Of a stretch of DNA of 64,000 nucleotides, positions 36,514 through 45,520 are shown piece by piece. The stretch covers positions 124,882-188,881 of the forward strand of contig NZ_QLYZ01000003.1 of the NCBI RefSeq assembly GCF_003350325.1, in the 5' to 3' direction. The translations under genes were made by a program, and so were the position numbers. Source of the stretch: Vibrio rhodolitus. Lineage in GTDB: Bacteria; Pseudomonadota; Gammaproteobacteria; Enterobacterales; Vibrionaceae. The notes beneath the pieces were generated by a model. It made no database searches and had not been told where the DNA came from. It worked only from the letters and a program-made list of their open reading frames with translations. The stretch's first letter is position 1. Each line of letters begins with the position of its first letter.

Positions 36514-36853
36514 TTACCTAGGATGATGCATATCTTTGGCTGAGTAGAGAATTTTTTTGTAAGTAAATAGGCGATCAGCATCCAAGTATGGTTGTAACTT
36601 AGATTTGTCCCTAAATGTGTTAGTCCTTTTACTCATCATTATCTTGTTAACCTGAGTTTTCTTTAATCAAATTTATCCGATTTAACTTACAAATTAACAT
36701 TCCCATTACTTGAAGATATCTTGCAGCCAAGTTTACCTTCATGTGGCATAACTTATTGATTATCAGTTGAGTGAATATGAAAAAGACTGCATTATCGAAG
36801 GGTTAAAGACGACAATATGTCGTCAAATTAGAGTTAGCTTTTTAGGGGAACTG

Positions 36854-37495
36854 ATGAGTGTAGAAAACTGGTTGATAGGCATTGTATGTGCAGTGATTGG
36901 TGGCTTAGTCGGTCATATCCAAACTTCTAGGTTTTATAACCAAAGAGTAGAAACTCTCGAGCATGCGATGAATGATGAGTTCGAGTTTCTACGTGTAGAA
37001 ATGGAACGTTGGTTCCCTAAACTGCTACTCGAACATCAAAGACCTATTCAGGATGTCTATTCAGTTATTCCGGCCATTGACTTGTCTCTGGTTGAAAACA
37101 TCGTTATCGAATTAGCTTCGAGTAAGCGTAGAGTTACGAGAGAGCAAAGGAAATTTATAATCAGGTTAAAGTTTCTTTTGGCCCATGCAGTAGAAATTGA
37201 CTCGCAACGAGGGGTATTAATTAAAAAGTTATTTGAGACAGAAAACCTAATTGATGTTGGTGAGAAACGAGAAATAGGTAATCGAATATCTTTCCTAACT
37301 GCTCAATTACTAATTGATGTCGCTGAAACTATCTTTTATTTAATTAAATTGTTTGAAGAACAGCGCAACTTCGAAATCAGTGAACACCATAGTTATAAAG
37401 ACTACATTGAGGTTGCTTGTAAACAATCAAATGTGGATGTTCAGCCTGCTGTTTGGCGCATGGTTTATGTGCAAATAGGGATCGAGGAAACATAA
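36854..37495 (+). CDS. Orphan membrane-anchored protein inside the inverted-repeat unit
   Basis: 213 residues from ATG 36854, chosen for the AGGGGA ribosome site (the frame is open back to 36767). Residues 6-21 form a membrane helix (LIGIVCAVIGGLVGHI), followed by a charged helical cytoplasmic region (about 25-213) with no enzyme motif. Its A+T-rich codons differ from the neighbours, suggesting acquisition. It sits alone between long inverted repeats. Function unknown; single-gene membrane-anchored helical proteins of this kind are sometimes defence or stress effectors, but nothing here proves it. Confidence 0.7.
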   Translation: MSVENWLIGIVCAVIGGLVGHIQTSRFYNQRVETLEHAMNDEFEFLRVEMERWFPKLLLEHQRPIQDVYSVIPAIDLSLVENIVIELASSKRRVTREQRKFIIRLKFLLAHAVEIDSQRGVLIKKLFETENLIDVGEKREIGNRISFLTAQLLIDVAETIFYLIKLFEEQRNFEISEHHSYKDYIEVACKQSNVDVQPAVWRMVYVQIGIEET

Positions 37496-37614
37496 GCATA
37501 CAAGCGTTTAATGCTTCAAGATACTTTTATAATCCCAGTAAAGTACGTTAGGTTTCTTACTCTAACGTGCTTTGTCCAAAAATGATTTACTCCAATACAA
37601 CCACAACAATAAGC

Positions 37615-37782
37615 AAAAATGCAGGATAGCATTTTTAGGTTTTCGGCGTCGGGAACGCCTAAAACCGGCTGGACAACGTGCGCATTGCAAAAGCGCCTTT
37701 CTGGTTACTCTTTGGTAAGACAAAGAGTAACTGGACCGCTGACGCTGAGCGAAAGTGATCGATAGACTTTTAAGCGGTACAT
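37615..37782. repeat. Right arm of long inverted repeat
   Basis: Inverted counterpart of 36346-36513; the core from the poly-C hairpin to the GGACCGC word is nearly identical. It bounds the unit carrying the orphan gene. Confidence 0.85.
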
Positions 37783-37824
37783 AACCTCTAGACCAACTAA
37801 CCCACTAGACCGATCAAAACCAAG

Positions 37825-37844
37825 ATTTCCGCCTGCGCGGAAAT
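37825..37844. repeat. REP-like palindrome
   Basis: ATTTCCGC-CTGC-GCGGAAAT, a perfect palindrome of the kind repeated in many Vibrio intergenic regions. Confidence 0.6.
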
Positions 37845-37894
37845 GACAATGTTTGAGTTTAGTGTTCAAAATCGTAACGCGGCTCTCCTGTTGC

Positions 37895-37970
37895 GGTAAG
37901 ACAAAGAGTAACTGGACCGCTTACAGTAAACTCAAAGAAACCCTCACCGCTTGAAGCGGGACAAACAATA
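37895..37970. repeat. Third partial copy of the inverted-repeat word
   Basis: The start repeats the outer part of the arms (GGTAAGACAAAGAGTAACTG, then GGACCGCTTA), then diverges but keeps CAAAGAAACC and AAGCGGGACA, as at the outer end of the left arm. Confidence 0.7.
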
Positions 37971-38021
37971 CCACCTACCCACGACAAACAACCCCACGCT
38001 TTAAGATTGCATTTAAACGAC

Positions 38022-38041
38022 ATTTCGACTATTGTGGAAAT
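38022..38041. promoter_or_regulatory. Candidate ArsR-family operator at the arsR gene
   Basis: ATTTCGACTATTGTGGAAAT matches the permease operator at 14 of 20 positions with the same spacing; it lies 22 bp before the arsR start. Confidence 0.5.
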
Positions 38042-38063
38042 ATATCAAAAGTCGGAGAACACA

Positions 38064-38360
38064 ATGGAACTAGAATGCGTTGCTAAAGCCCTTAAAGAGC
38101 TTGGGCATCCGACTCGCCTGTCGATCTACAAAAGCGTCGTTAAAGCGGGTCATCAAGGTATTGCAGTAGGTGGCTTACAAGAGCAGTTGGATATCCCAGG
38201 TTCAACGCTATCACACCATATTGCGAGCTTGGCATCTGCTGGTTTGATTAGTCAACGCCGTGAAGGTCGCACCCTATTCTGTGTCGCTGAATATCAGTGT
38301 TTGGAAGGTGTGATTGGCTTTCTGCAAGCTGAGTGTTGTGCAGATGAAAAGTGTCAGTAA
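38064..38360 (+). CDS. ArsR/SmtB family transcriptional regulator
   Basis: 98 residues from ATG 38064 (GGAG site; earlier TTG at 38007 rejected). HTH core ELGHPTRLSIYKSVV and IPGSTLSHHIASLASAGLI. The usual ELCVCDL metal site is absent in the DNA-recognition helix; instead Cys residues lie at the C-terminus (FCVAEYQC and AECCADEKCQ), a plausible ligand site. It probably represses itself, the permease and the GST-like gene. Overlaps sigZ by 17 bp. Confidence 0.88.
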   Translation: MELECVAKALKELGHPTRLSIYKSVVKAGHQGIAVGGLQEQLDIPGSTLSHHIASLASAGLISQRREGRTLFCVAEYQCLEGVIGFLQAECCADEKCQ

Positions 38361-38916
38361 TTCACTGAACCTTGATGAGGTTTGGCGTCAGTATCAACAT
38401 TCACTCAAGGCGTTTTTGCACAGCAAAGTCGCCAATGAGGCAGATGTTGAGGACTTGCAACAAGAGATCTTGATAAAAACCTATCAAAGCTTGGCGGATG
38501 TACAAAACGAATCCAGTGTGAAGTCTTGGTTATTCCAGTTGGCGCAGCGAACCATCATCGATTTTTATCGCAAGCGTGCTCGTACTCTGCGTGATAGTGA
38601 TCTGCAAGCGGATGATTTGTGGTTTGAACAAGCTCCAGAAAGTGTTGAGCAAGAGCTGGCAAATTGCATTGCGCCATTTATTCAAGCATTGCCTGAGTCG
38701 AGTGCGGAACTTCTCGGTAGCGTTGAACTAGAGGGCGTGAGTCAAAAAGAGCTTGCCGAGCAGCAAGGTGTTAGCTATTCCACCTTGAAATCTCGCGTGC
38801 AAAAGAGCCGCACAGAGCTTAAGAAGCTGTTTGAAGAGTGCTGTGATCTTGAGTTAGACAAACACGGTAACGTGGTCGATTACCATCAAAAAGTCAAAGG
38901 TTGCTCGCGTTGCTAA
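38344..38916 (+). CDS. sigZ: RNA polymerase sigma factor SigZ-type (ECF)
   Basis: 190 residues from ATG 38344, overlapping arsR. Region 2 (DVEDLQQEILIKTYQSL, then SWLFQLAQRTIIDFYRKR) and region 4 (KELAEQQGVSYSTLKSRVQKSR) are clear. The C-terminus has the family tail ECCDLELDKHGNVVDY and GCSRC, with Cys residues that may sense metal or redox state. It is co-transcribed with arsR, so the same signal probably controls it. Targets not identified. Confidence 0.9.
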   Translation: MKSVSNSLNLDEVWRQYQHSLKAFLHSKVANEADVEDLQQEILIKTYQSLADVQNESSVKSWLFQLAQRTIIDFYRKRARTLRDSDLQADDLWFEQAPESVEQELANCIAPFIQALPESSAELLGSVELEGVSQKELAEQQGVSYSTLKSRVQKSRTELKKLFEECCDLELDKHGNVVDYHQKVKGCSRC

Positions 38917-38938
38917 TTTTTCCTCGGACCAGGAAAAA

Positions 38939-38958
38939 GTTTCCATTTTTATCGAAAT
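38939..38958. promoter_or_regulatory. Candidate ArsR-family operator at the GST-like gene
   Basis: GTTTCCATTTTTATCGAAAT keeps 14 of 16 arm positions of the permease operator (right arm identical), about 90 bp before the GST-like gene. Confidence 0.55.
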
Positions 38959-39046
38959 AATTTCGTCTTTCAGTTTTAGCCGTCGTCTTAGGGATGTAAG
39001 CGAAACCAAATGACTCGGTTTCGCCCCCTAAATAGAGAGATGAAAG

Positions 39047-39730
39047 ATGATCAAAATCGTTAGCTTTAAAATCTGCCCGTTTGTTCAACGTGTCACTGCT
39101 GCGCTAGAGGCAAAGCAGATCCCTTATGAGATTGAGTTTATTAGCCTAAGTGATAAACCGCAGTGGTTTTTAGACATTTCACCGAATGGGCAGGTGCCAC
39201 TACTTGTAACTGAGACGGGCACGGCTCTATTTGAATCAGATGCGATTATCGAGTATATCGAAGATGAGTATGGTCCACTAGAACAAGGCATTAGCAACGA
39301 ACAACGCGCGTTAGATAGAGCGTGGAGCTACTTGGGTGCTAAGCACTACTTGGCTCAATGTAGCACTATGCGCAGTAGCGATCAGGCGCTGTTTAGCGAG
39401 CGATTAACCAATCTGCAAAAAGCGTTTGCGAAAGTTGAGCAACAGCTAGGCGAGGGCGCGTATTTTAAAGGTGAGCAACTAAGTAACGTTGATATTGCTT
39501 GGTTACCGCTGCTGCACCGCGCGGATATCATTAAGCAACATAGCTGCGTTGATATGTTGCAAGGTTTTCCTAAGGTACAAGCTTGGCAGCAAGCATTGCT
39601 TGAAACGGGTTTGATGGCGCGCTCGGTACCAGAAGATTTTGAGCAAGTGTTTGCTAACTTTTACCTATCAGAGCAAACCCATTTAGGGATGGAGAAAGCG
39701 CAGTGCAAAGCTGGGTCAAACTGCTGCTAA
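39047..39730 (+). CDS. Glutathione S-transferase-like protein with Cys tail
   Basis: 227 residues. N-terminal thioredoxin-like domain begins with IVSFKICPFVQRVTAAL (CPFV site, omega or GstA-like), then PNGQVPLLVTE and FESDAIIEYIEDEYG (GSH-binding Ser/Asp). C-terminal helical domain and an extra Cys tail, QCKAGSNCC. It may conjugate or reduce with glutathione, perhaps an arsenic or thiol-reactive compound exported by the permease. Shares an operator with the arsR set. Confidence 0.88.
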   Translation: MIKIVSFKICPFVQRVTAALEAKQIPYEIEFISLSDKPQWFLDISPNGQVPLLVTETGTALFESDAIIEYIEDEYGPLEQGISNEQRALDRAWSYLGAKHYLAQCSTMRSSDQALFSERLTNLQKAFAKVEQQLGEGAYFKGEQLSNVDIAWLPLLHRADIIKQHSCVDMLQGFPKVQAWQQALLETGLMARSVPEDFEQVFANFYLSEQTHLGMEKAQCKAGSNCC

Positions 39731-39746
39731 CGTGTTGCTAGAGAAT

Positions 39747-39780
39747 GAAAAAGCCCCGTAAAATTTGCGGGGCTTTGTTG
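39747..39780. terminator. Bidirectional terminator
   Basis: AAAGCCCCG (39747-39755) and CGGGGCTTT (39765-39773), with T-rich tail, between converging genes. Confidence 0.88.
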
Positions 39781-39794
39781 TTTAAGAAGCTGGG

Positions 39795-41708
39795 TTACAG
39801 CTTAAAGCTACCCACCATGCTGTCTAGGCGTTGTGATAGATCTTTTAGTTCTGCACTGGCTAGCGCTAATTCTTCAGCGGTGCTGGTGGTCGCAGAGTTA
39901 ATCGCATTGATCTCTTCGATGTTGTTGTTAATGGTGTAAACCACAGTCGATTGCTCTTCTGTTGCCGTTGCCACTTGCGTATTGCGATCAGAAATATCGT
40001 GGATACGTTCTGAAATACTGCGCAATACATCAACCGCTTCGTCAGATGAAGCCACACCTTCATGGGTTACCGCTTTACCTGCTTCCATCGCCATTACAGC
40101 ATCTTTGGCATCGCTTTGTAGCTGGTTAATCATTTTTTGGATTTCATCGGTTGATGAGGCGGTGCGGCTGGCTAGGTTACGCACTTCATCAGCCACCACT
40201 GCAAATCCTCGACCTTGTTCACCTGCACGTGCCGCTTCAATCGCTGCATTCAAAGCGAGTAGGTTCGTTTGGTCGGAAATATCGCGAATCACATCCAAAA
40301 TTGAGCCAATTTCTTGCGTGGTAGACGCCAGTTGCTCAATCACTTGACCTGTGTTGTCGATATCCAATGCTAAGCGGCTGATGGCGTCTTTGGCTGTGCC
40401 GACAACACTTTGTCCCATTTCAGTGTTATCAGATGCCAGAGATGCAGTTTCTGCAGCTGTCGCAGCGTTAGACGCGATTTCGCTGATGGTTGCGCCCATT
40501 TGGTTGATGGCAGTTACGAGCTGAATGGTTTGGTCATGCTGCATTTGGCTGTTGTTATGCGTTGAATTAGCGCGATCAGAGACGCTATCAGCGGCAGCTT
40601 GCAGCGCATGGCTAGTAAAGGCAACTTCCTTCATTGAGTCATGGATCTTTTCAATAAAGCCGTTAAAGCCCTGTGAGAGCTGACCAATTTCATCGTGAGA
40701 TTTCACGTTGATGCGTTGTGACAAATCGCCATCACCTTTGCCAAGGTCGCTAAAGCGCTGGGCGATTTCGCGAATTGGACGCGTGATGCTATTGGCAAGA
40801 AGCAAGCCCATAAAGATAAAGATGGCGGCGATCACTGCCGTTGTCACCATCATCTCGGTGGCAACATTTGCGAGATCTGCAAACACTTCTTCAACCGGTA
40901 CCACGCCGACAACATACCAATCCATTGATGGCACGTAGGTGCTCGAAACAAAGACGCGCTGTCCTTGGTAATTGGCTTCGATTAAATTGAAGTGGTTTTT
41001 GTTGAGTAGGCTTGCAGTCTCTGCGCCATACAGGCGAGAAAGTGAAGAGTTTGCCATTGAGCGATCGCGATGAATTTTTACCGCGCCTTGTGCGTCGGTA
41101 AGAAAAACAAAGCCAGTTTGTTCAATTTTAAAGTTATTCAGTAACGAAACCATGTCATCCATCGATTTAGATAGACCTGACATCGTCAAACCATGCACTA
41201 ACTGGAAGTTGGCAAACATTTTCACTTCACCCGTTGGTTCTTGGAAAATGCTTACTGAGGTTGCTTTACCCGATTGGGTAAAATCAAAAAACCAGCCATC
41301 TTGTTGCTGATTTAGCTGGCGTAGGAAGCCATTTTGGTTCCAGTAATTCGCGGTTTGGCGGTTCGCAACCGAAGCGTCATTAAGTTGGTATTGCTGGCGG
41401 AGGTTGTTGAGCTCTTTAACCAACATTGCTTGCGTACTGGCATCAATCTCAGTGCCATCAACCGCGTGTTTAACAAATTCATTATTGGTGAGTTGCTCGG
41501 CTGCCAGCAGCATTTCATTCACTTCACGATCGATCTGACTGCTGATGTCATCCAACAGAGCTGGAAGCTCGATATCGATCAGGTGATGTTCTATCACACT
41601 GCGAGATTGATTGTAAGCAAGGACGCCCATGATGATGGTTGATGCGAGCACGGCAAACGTGATCCCAGCAACGACTTTCTGTTTGATGCTAATTGAATTC
41701 AATTTCAT
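39795..41708 (-). CDS. Methyl-accepting chemotaxis protein
   Basis: 637 residues. First membrane helix at about 10-32, periplasmic dCache-like sensor domain to about 285, second helix about 285-308 ([20 protein letters not shown]), HAMP about 310-362, then the signalling domain with the conserved hairpin [48 protein letters not shown] (positions about 455-500). No CheR-binding pentapeptide at the C-terminus. Ligand unknown. Confidence 0.95.
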   Translation of the reverse strand: MKLNSISIKQKVVAGITFAVLASTIIMGVLAYNQSRSVIEHHLIDIELPALLDDISSQIDREVNEMLLAAEQLTNNEFVKHAVDGTEIDASTQAMLVKELNNLRQQYQLNDASVANRQTANYWNQNGFLRQLNQQQDGWFFDFTQSGKATSVSIFQEPTGEVKMFANFQLVHGLTMSGLSKSMDDMVSLLNNFKIEQTGFVFLTDAQGAVKIHRDRSMANSSLSRLYGAETASLLNKNHFNLIEANYQGQRVFVSSTYVPSMDWYVVGVVPVEEVFADLANVATEMMVTTAVIAAIFIFMGLLLANSITRPIREIAQRFSDLGKGDGDLSQRINVKSHDEIGQLSQGFNGFIEKIHDSMKEVAFTSHALQAAADSVSDRANSTHNNSQMQHDQTIQLVTAINQMGATISEIASNAATAAETASLASDNTEMGQSVVGTAKDAISRLALDIDNTGQVIEQLASTTQEIGSILDVIRDISDQTNLLALNAAIEAARAGEQGRGFAVVADEVRNLASRTASSTDEIQKMINQLQSDAKDAVMAMEAGKAVTHEGVASSDEAVDVLRSISERIHDISDRNTQVATATEEQSTVVYTINNNIEEINAINSATTSTAEELALASAELKDLSQRLDSMVGSFKL

Positions 41709-42088
41709 TGGTTCATCTACCCTTTATAGCATTGCGTTTTGGTTCTGGTTCGGTTCGCCTGCTTACCCTAATAGGCGATGTCATCCATTCGTAGATAGTT
41801 CCAACACGTACAAGGTAGCGGCTGAGAGTTTCATTTCTTTACAAAAAAAATGCGACATGGTGCGATAAAAATTTGAGGTAAGAAATAGATTTAAGGTGAA
41901 AAATTATCTAGGTGAATGATTTTCAGAAGGTTTTATGTTGGTTGTGTTCAGCTCAGTCGATTTTGATTGTTTTGAGAAAATACGAGGGAAAGTTGCCTAA
42001 AATGCGGTCCAAGTCGTTGATTTGAGTTTTGCCGAATACTGAAGGAATGTGCGCCAGTATAGTGTATTTTTTGCACAGGAGATCGGTT
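41709..42088. other. Divergent intergenic region
   Basis: About 380 bases between the chemoreceptor gene and the GST gene. Only AT-rich promoter-like sequence is seen; no gene or clear motif. Confidence 0.35.
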
Positions 42089-42721
42089 GTGTACCAACTC
42101 TATTATTATCCCAACAACGCCAGTCTTGCACCGCACTTTTTACTGCATTTTATGCAAGCCAAGTACGAACTTATCTTGGTGGACAAAAAAGCCAATTTTC
42201 AAAAATCGACCGATTACTTGAAGTTGAACCCAGCAGGGCGGATCCCCACTTTGATTGATGATGGCGAGGCGATTTTTGAAAGTGCAGCAATTTGTATTCA
42301 CTTGTGCGAGCAACATAATCAGTTGATCCCACCAATGGGATCTAAATTGCGCCCGAAGTTCTTTCAATGGTTAACTTATCTGAATAATACGTTGCAAGCT
42401 GAGTTGATGGTGCGTTATTACCCTCATCGTCATACCGATGATGAACGCTACATCCCCAATGTGATTGCAGCGCAAGATGAGCGTATTGGCGAATGTTTAG
42501 CAATTATTGATCAGCAGTTGCAAGGTCGACCTTATTTGCTAGGTGATGAAATCTCAGCCTGTGATTTTTTCCTGTTTATGTTGGCGGAGTGGAGTTTGCC
42601 AATCAAAACATCACCGCTGCATTTTGAGTGTTTGGCGGCATACTTAAAGCGTTTGAGTGAACACCCGACCATTGTCGCCGTCGCCGAGTTAGAGCAGATT
42701 GATTTGTCGGTGTTTCGCTAG
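42089..42721 (+). CDS. Glutathione S-transferase
   Basis: 210 residues with a GTG start at 42089, chosen for the AGGAG site seven bases upstream and because it begins directly at the thioredoxin fold (YQLYYYPNNASLAPHFLL). GSH site motifs: NPAGRIPTLIDDGEAIFESAAICIHL. The catalytic Ser of the beta class may be S in NASLAP. C-terminal helical domain complete. Cytosolic conjugation or detoxification; substrate unknown. Confidence 0.88.
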   Translation: MYQLYYYPNNASLAPHFLLHFMQAKYELILVDKKANFQKSTDYLKLNPAGRIPTLIDDGEAIFESAAICIHLCEQHNQLIPPMGSKLRPKFFQWLTYLNNTLQAELMVRYYPHRHTDDERYIPNVIAAQDERIGECLAIIDQQLQGRPYLLGDEISACDFFLFMLAEWSLPIKTSPLHFECLAAYLKRLSEHPTIVAVAELEQIDLSVFR

Positions 42722-42744
42722 CGAGTCACTTAGCTACGGATAAG

Positions 42745-42772
42745 TTAGCCGAGTCAAAGACTCGGCTAATTG
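42745..42772. terminator. Hairpin between converging genes
   Basis: An 11-bp perfect stem TTAGCCGAGTC (42745-42755) and GACTCGGCTAA (42759-42769) with a 3-base loop; the tail is only weakly T-rich. Confidence 0.65.
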
Positions 42773-42775
42773 ACA

Positions 42776-43096
42776 TCAACTATTGATAAACGTGTTATCC
42801 AGTTGATTGATGGCAATGGTCAGCGCTTCCACGCCCAGTTTGGCAATCGACTTTTCCACCTTAGATAGTTCTGTATACATCAATAGGAGATCCGTCTCGT
42901 CGATGTACTCTGCGTGTAACAGAAGCTCTTTATATTTAATTAAGCGGTACTGTGATTCACGAAGAGCGATTTGAGTTTGTTGATTTTTATTGATAGCCCT
43001 TAACTCTACATATGCAACAAGTTCTGCAATGTAGTTTTGCAAAATGCTAAGATCCTCTTCGCAATTTGCATCAAAGCTAATATCGTCTCTTGCCAT
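42776..43096 (-). CDS. Hypothetical helical protein
   Basis: 106 residues from ATG 43096 (a GTG at 43114 adds six). Predicted fully helical and Leu/Glu-rich, with a conserved-looking LVAYVELRAINKNQQ stretch. No motif recognised. It is divergent from the XRE-type gene; a short palindrome lies between them, so they may be a regulated pair. Confidence 0.6.
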   Translation of the reverse strand: MARDDISFDANCEEDLSILQNYIAELVAYVELRAINKNQQTQIALRESQYRLIKYKELLLHAEYIDETDLLLMYTELSKVEKSIAKLGVEALTIAINQLDNTFINS

Positions 43097-43205
43097 TAAT
43101 AACCAACCTTTCACCTTAAGTGATTAAAAAGTTTGGTTATTCTGAGCGGCTACCTATGCGGGTAAATATCAGATGGTTAACATGGTCTAGTTATTGCCTT
43201 GATTA

Positions 43206-43219
43206 GGACAAATATGTCC
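43206..43219. promoter_or_regulatory. Palindrome, possible operator of the XRE-type regulator
   Basis: GGACAAATATGTCC is an inverted repeat GGACA-N4-TGTCC located 19 bp before the XRE-type gene. Autoregulation is inferred. Confidence 0.4.
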
Positions 43220-43238
43220 GTTTACTGAGGTGGTGGCT

Positions 43239-43550
43239 ATGATAGATCCGATTGTGCAAGTGATTACCACCAGAAGAAAACTTGCTAAGTTAACTCGTCA
43301 GCAAATGGCTGATACGGCGGGGATGAGCTTGAAAACCTACCAGCGTATCGAGCGTGGTGAGTCAGATATGAAGATCTCTCAATATCGTTCAATCATTCGT
43401 GCGCTGAATATGACAGATTTGGATATCGCATTGGATGTCAAAGAGATCCAGCCATTTACTAACGCTGATTTACTCGCCGCTGCGCGCTTACTCAGCTCCG
43501 ACGCACAAGCTATGTTGGTGCGATTTATTATGCAGGTTACCAAGAAATAA
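43239..43550 (+). CDS. XRE-family helix-turn-helix protein
   Basis: 103 residues from ATG 43239 with GAGG upstream. HTH (KLTRQQMADTAGMSLKTYQRIERGE) is typical of Xre/Cro. The rest is a short helical tail. Possible toxin-antitoxin or phage-like regulator, but no toxin-like partner is recognised; the neighbour at 42776 has no toxin motif. Confidence 0.85.
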   Translation: MIDPIVQVITTRRKLAKLTRQQMADTAGMSLKTYQRIERGESDMKISQYRSIIRALNMTDLDIALDVKEIQPFTNADLLAAARLLSSDAQAMLVRFIMQVTKK

Positions 43551-43661
43551 TCACTCGGTTATCACTTGAATTGCTTTCCTCTATTGTTTTCTCATACGCA
43601 TTGATGCGCTTAAGCCACTACCATTGATAGACCGATACCAGTTAGGAGTCATATTGATGAA

Positions 43662-43796
43662 GTGGCAATATACAACTTGGCAAAAGCGATTCAAATCACT
43701 GCTCAAGCGCTAGAATCGAGTACTACGCAGCAGCAAGTGATTATGCAGCAGTTGAACCAGCAATCCAGCCTGCCACCGAAGGACAATGCTGAGTAA
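43662..43796 (+). CDS. Possible small helical protein
   Basis: A 44-codon ORF from GTG 43662 (frame open upstream; an ATT with AGGAG would also fit). The product is Gln/Ala-rich and helical (IYNLAKAIQITAQALESS, then QQQVIMQQLNQQSS). Amino-acid composition is protein-like, but the start is uncertain. Could be a small regulatory peptide or a remnant. Confidence 0.35.
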   Translation: MAIYNLAKAIQITAQALESSTTQQQVIMQQLNQQSSLPPKDNAE

Positions 43797-43903
43797 AATT
43801 TGACCTTTGTGACACGAATTTGTAGTCTGAACCGACACTTATACCCACCTTACTGGTAGTTGGTGGGTGTTAATCCCTGTTGTATTGAGTAGTGGAGAAA
43901 GCG

Positions 43904-44143
43904 ATGGCGGTTCGTTATTGCTCAAATTGTGGAAAAACGTGTGAGCACAAAGAGATCATAAAACAAAAACCTTCCCCTTATGGAAAAAGCCGCAAAGAGC
44001 AGTTTAAAGCGTTCTTGTCTGGCTTTTTCTCGGGTGTCACTGTGGGCGCGGGATTGGCTTCTTTAGAGTTGGTCGATCGCTATGAGCAGTGCACTCACTG
44101 TCATCATATGACGCTAGATAATAAGGGCGAAGAGTTTAAGTAG
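43904..44143 (+). CDS. Small zinc-ribbon protein
   Basis: 79 residues from ATG 43904 (GGAG upstream). Two CxxC motifs, CSNCGK (N-terminus) and CTHCHH (C-terminus), can form a zinc ribbon. A Gly-rich middle (FLSGFFSGVTVGAGLASLE) is mildly hydrophobic. Function unknown. Confidence 0.72.
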   Translation: MAVRYCSNCGKTCEHKEIIKQKPSPYGKSRKEQFKAFLSGFFSGVTVGAGLASLELVDRYEQCTHCHHMTLDNKGEEFK

Positions 44144-44181
44144 CTGTCAAAGATTGGCAGCTTTTACACAAGGAGAGAGTA

Positions 44182-44595
44182 ATGAGCTACCCAATTGAAG
44201 GGCAGTGCCAGTGTGGGCAGGTAACCTATCAACTTAAAGCCGCGCCGCAAATGGTGGCTGCGTGTCATTGTACTGAGTGTCAAAAACTCGCGACCGCGCC
44301 GTTTAGCGTTACCGCGCTGGTGAAAGCGGAAGATATTGAATTTAGCGGTGAGATGGGTGAGTGGAGCCGTCCTGCAGACAGTGGTAATACCAATGCCGCC
44401 AAGTTCTGCACAAGCTGCGGTAATCGCGTTTACCATTTCAATCCGCAAGATGCTGCGATGATCAAGCTAAAACTCAAGCCTGTTGGCCTAGAGGACGACA
44501 CAATGTTTGCACCTACGGCGCACCTTTGGGTGAAAGAGAAGGTCTCTTGGTACACCATCCCTGATGGCGTAAAAGTGTTTGAAGAACAACCTTAA
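44182..44595 (+). CDS. GFA family protein (CENP-V/GFA domain)
   Basis: 137 residues with AGGAGAG ribosome site. Zn-binding Cys motifs: CQCGQVTYQL (three Cys), CHCTECQK and CTSCGNRVY. GFA proteins resemble glutathione-dependent formaldehyde-activating enzyme, but many have no proven activity. Monocistronic. Confidence 0.88.
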   Translation: MSYPIEGQCQCGQVTYQLKAAPQMVAACHCTECQKLATAPFSVTALVKAEDIEFSGEMGEWSRPADSGNTNAAKFCTSCGNRVYHFNPQDAAMIKLKLKPVGLEDDTMFAPTAHLWVKEKVSWYTIPDGVKVFEEQP

Positions 44596-44605
44596 TCGCA
44601 TCTAG

Positions 44606-44633
44606 CGCTCTGTTTTTACAGGGCGTTTTATTT
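44606..44633 (+). terminator. Rho-independent terminator
   Basis: CGCTCTG (44606-44612) pairs with CAGGGCG (44619-44625), one G-T pair, followed by TTTTATTT. Confidence 0.7.
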
Positions 44634-44755
44634 ATTCTACTCTCTTGCTGATTTCCAATCCCATTTGTCGACTCTAATTTGGTGAAATGATTGTTTTGCC
44701 AAGCTGCGTTTGGGTCGTTACACTCCGCTTTTTAGTGCTTCAATATAGGTAAAGT

Positions 44756-45406
44756 GTGGCTATTCCATCAGCAGCAAGCTCGATTATTGTTCTCGACTTT
44801 GAAACCACAGGTCTTTCACCGCAGCAAGGTGATCGCGCGATAGAAATTGGTGCGGTTAAACTGCACCAAGGTGAGGTTGTCGATCGTTTCCAAAGTTTGA
44901 TGAATCCAGGCTTTCGCGTGAGTAGCTTTATTGAAGGCTACACCGGTATCACCAACAATATGCTAGCGACCGCGCCAAGTTGTGCTGAGGTGATGGATGA
45001 GTTTGCTGACTTTATTCAAGGCAGTAACTTATTGGCGCACAATGCCTCTTTTGACCAACGTTTTCTTGATGGTGAGTTACAGCTAATCAACCGCAACTAC
45101 GGTGGTAAGTTCGCTTGTTCACTGCTGGTTTCAAGACGCCTGCATCAAGAGAGTAGCTCACATAAGCTCGGTGATTTGGTGAAGTACCACCAAATTGCCA
45201 ATGATGGCGTTTTTCACCGCGCGTTAGCCGATGCCGAAATGACCGCGCATTTGTGGCAAGTGCAGTTGGCGACGGTGCAAGAAAAGTATGCGATTGATGA
45301 GCCGAGCTTTGATTTAATGGTCAAAGTAGGCAAAACCTCGAAAGCGGTGGTTGATCAGATGCTTCGCAAAGAAGCACAGAAGATAGCGAATAAGCTGAGT
45401 TTGTAA
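44756..45406 (+). CDS. DEDDh-type 3'-5' exonuclease
   Basis: 216 residues from GTG 44756. Exo I VLDFETTGLSP, Exo II HNASFDQRFL and Exo III HRALADAEMT give a complete DEDDh active site, as in DnaQ and PolC exonuclease. No polymerase or helicase domain. Acts on DNA or RNA 3' ends; partner unknown. Confidence 0.9.
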   Translation: MAIPSAASSIIVLDFETTGLSPQQGDRAIEIGAVKLHQGEVVDRFQSLMNPGFRVSSFIEGYTGITNNMLATAPSCAEVMDEFADFIQGSNLLAHNASFDQRFLDGELQLINRNYGGKFACSLLVSRRLHQESSSHKLGDLVKYHQIANDGVFHRALADAEMTAHLWQVQLATVQEKYAIDEPSFDLMVKVGKTSKAVVDQMLRKEAQKIANKLSL

Positions 45407-45520
45407 AATCCGTTTAATCATTAAGCAAGCGCGCAATCTAAGATCTCATTGCTAGTTATTGGCGTATGCCAATAACTAGCAATAATAGAGGCACAGTGAA
45501 GTCACCTATTTCGAGTGCCC

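Noticed and set aside
36346..37782. Classical insertion sequence
   Set aside because: Inverted repeats are present but no transposase or target-site duplication could be identified; the inner gene has no transposase motif.
38007..38063. Longer ArsR protein from TTG 38007
   Set aside because: It would cover the operator at 38022-38041; ATG 38064 has a GGAG site.
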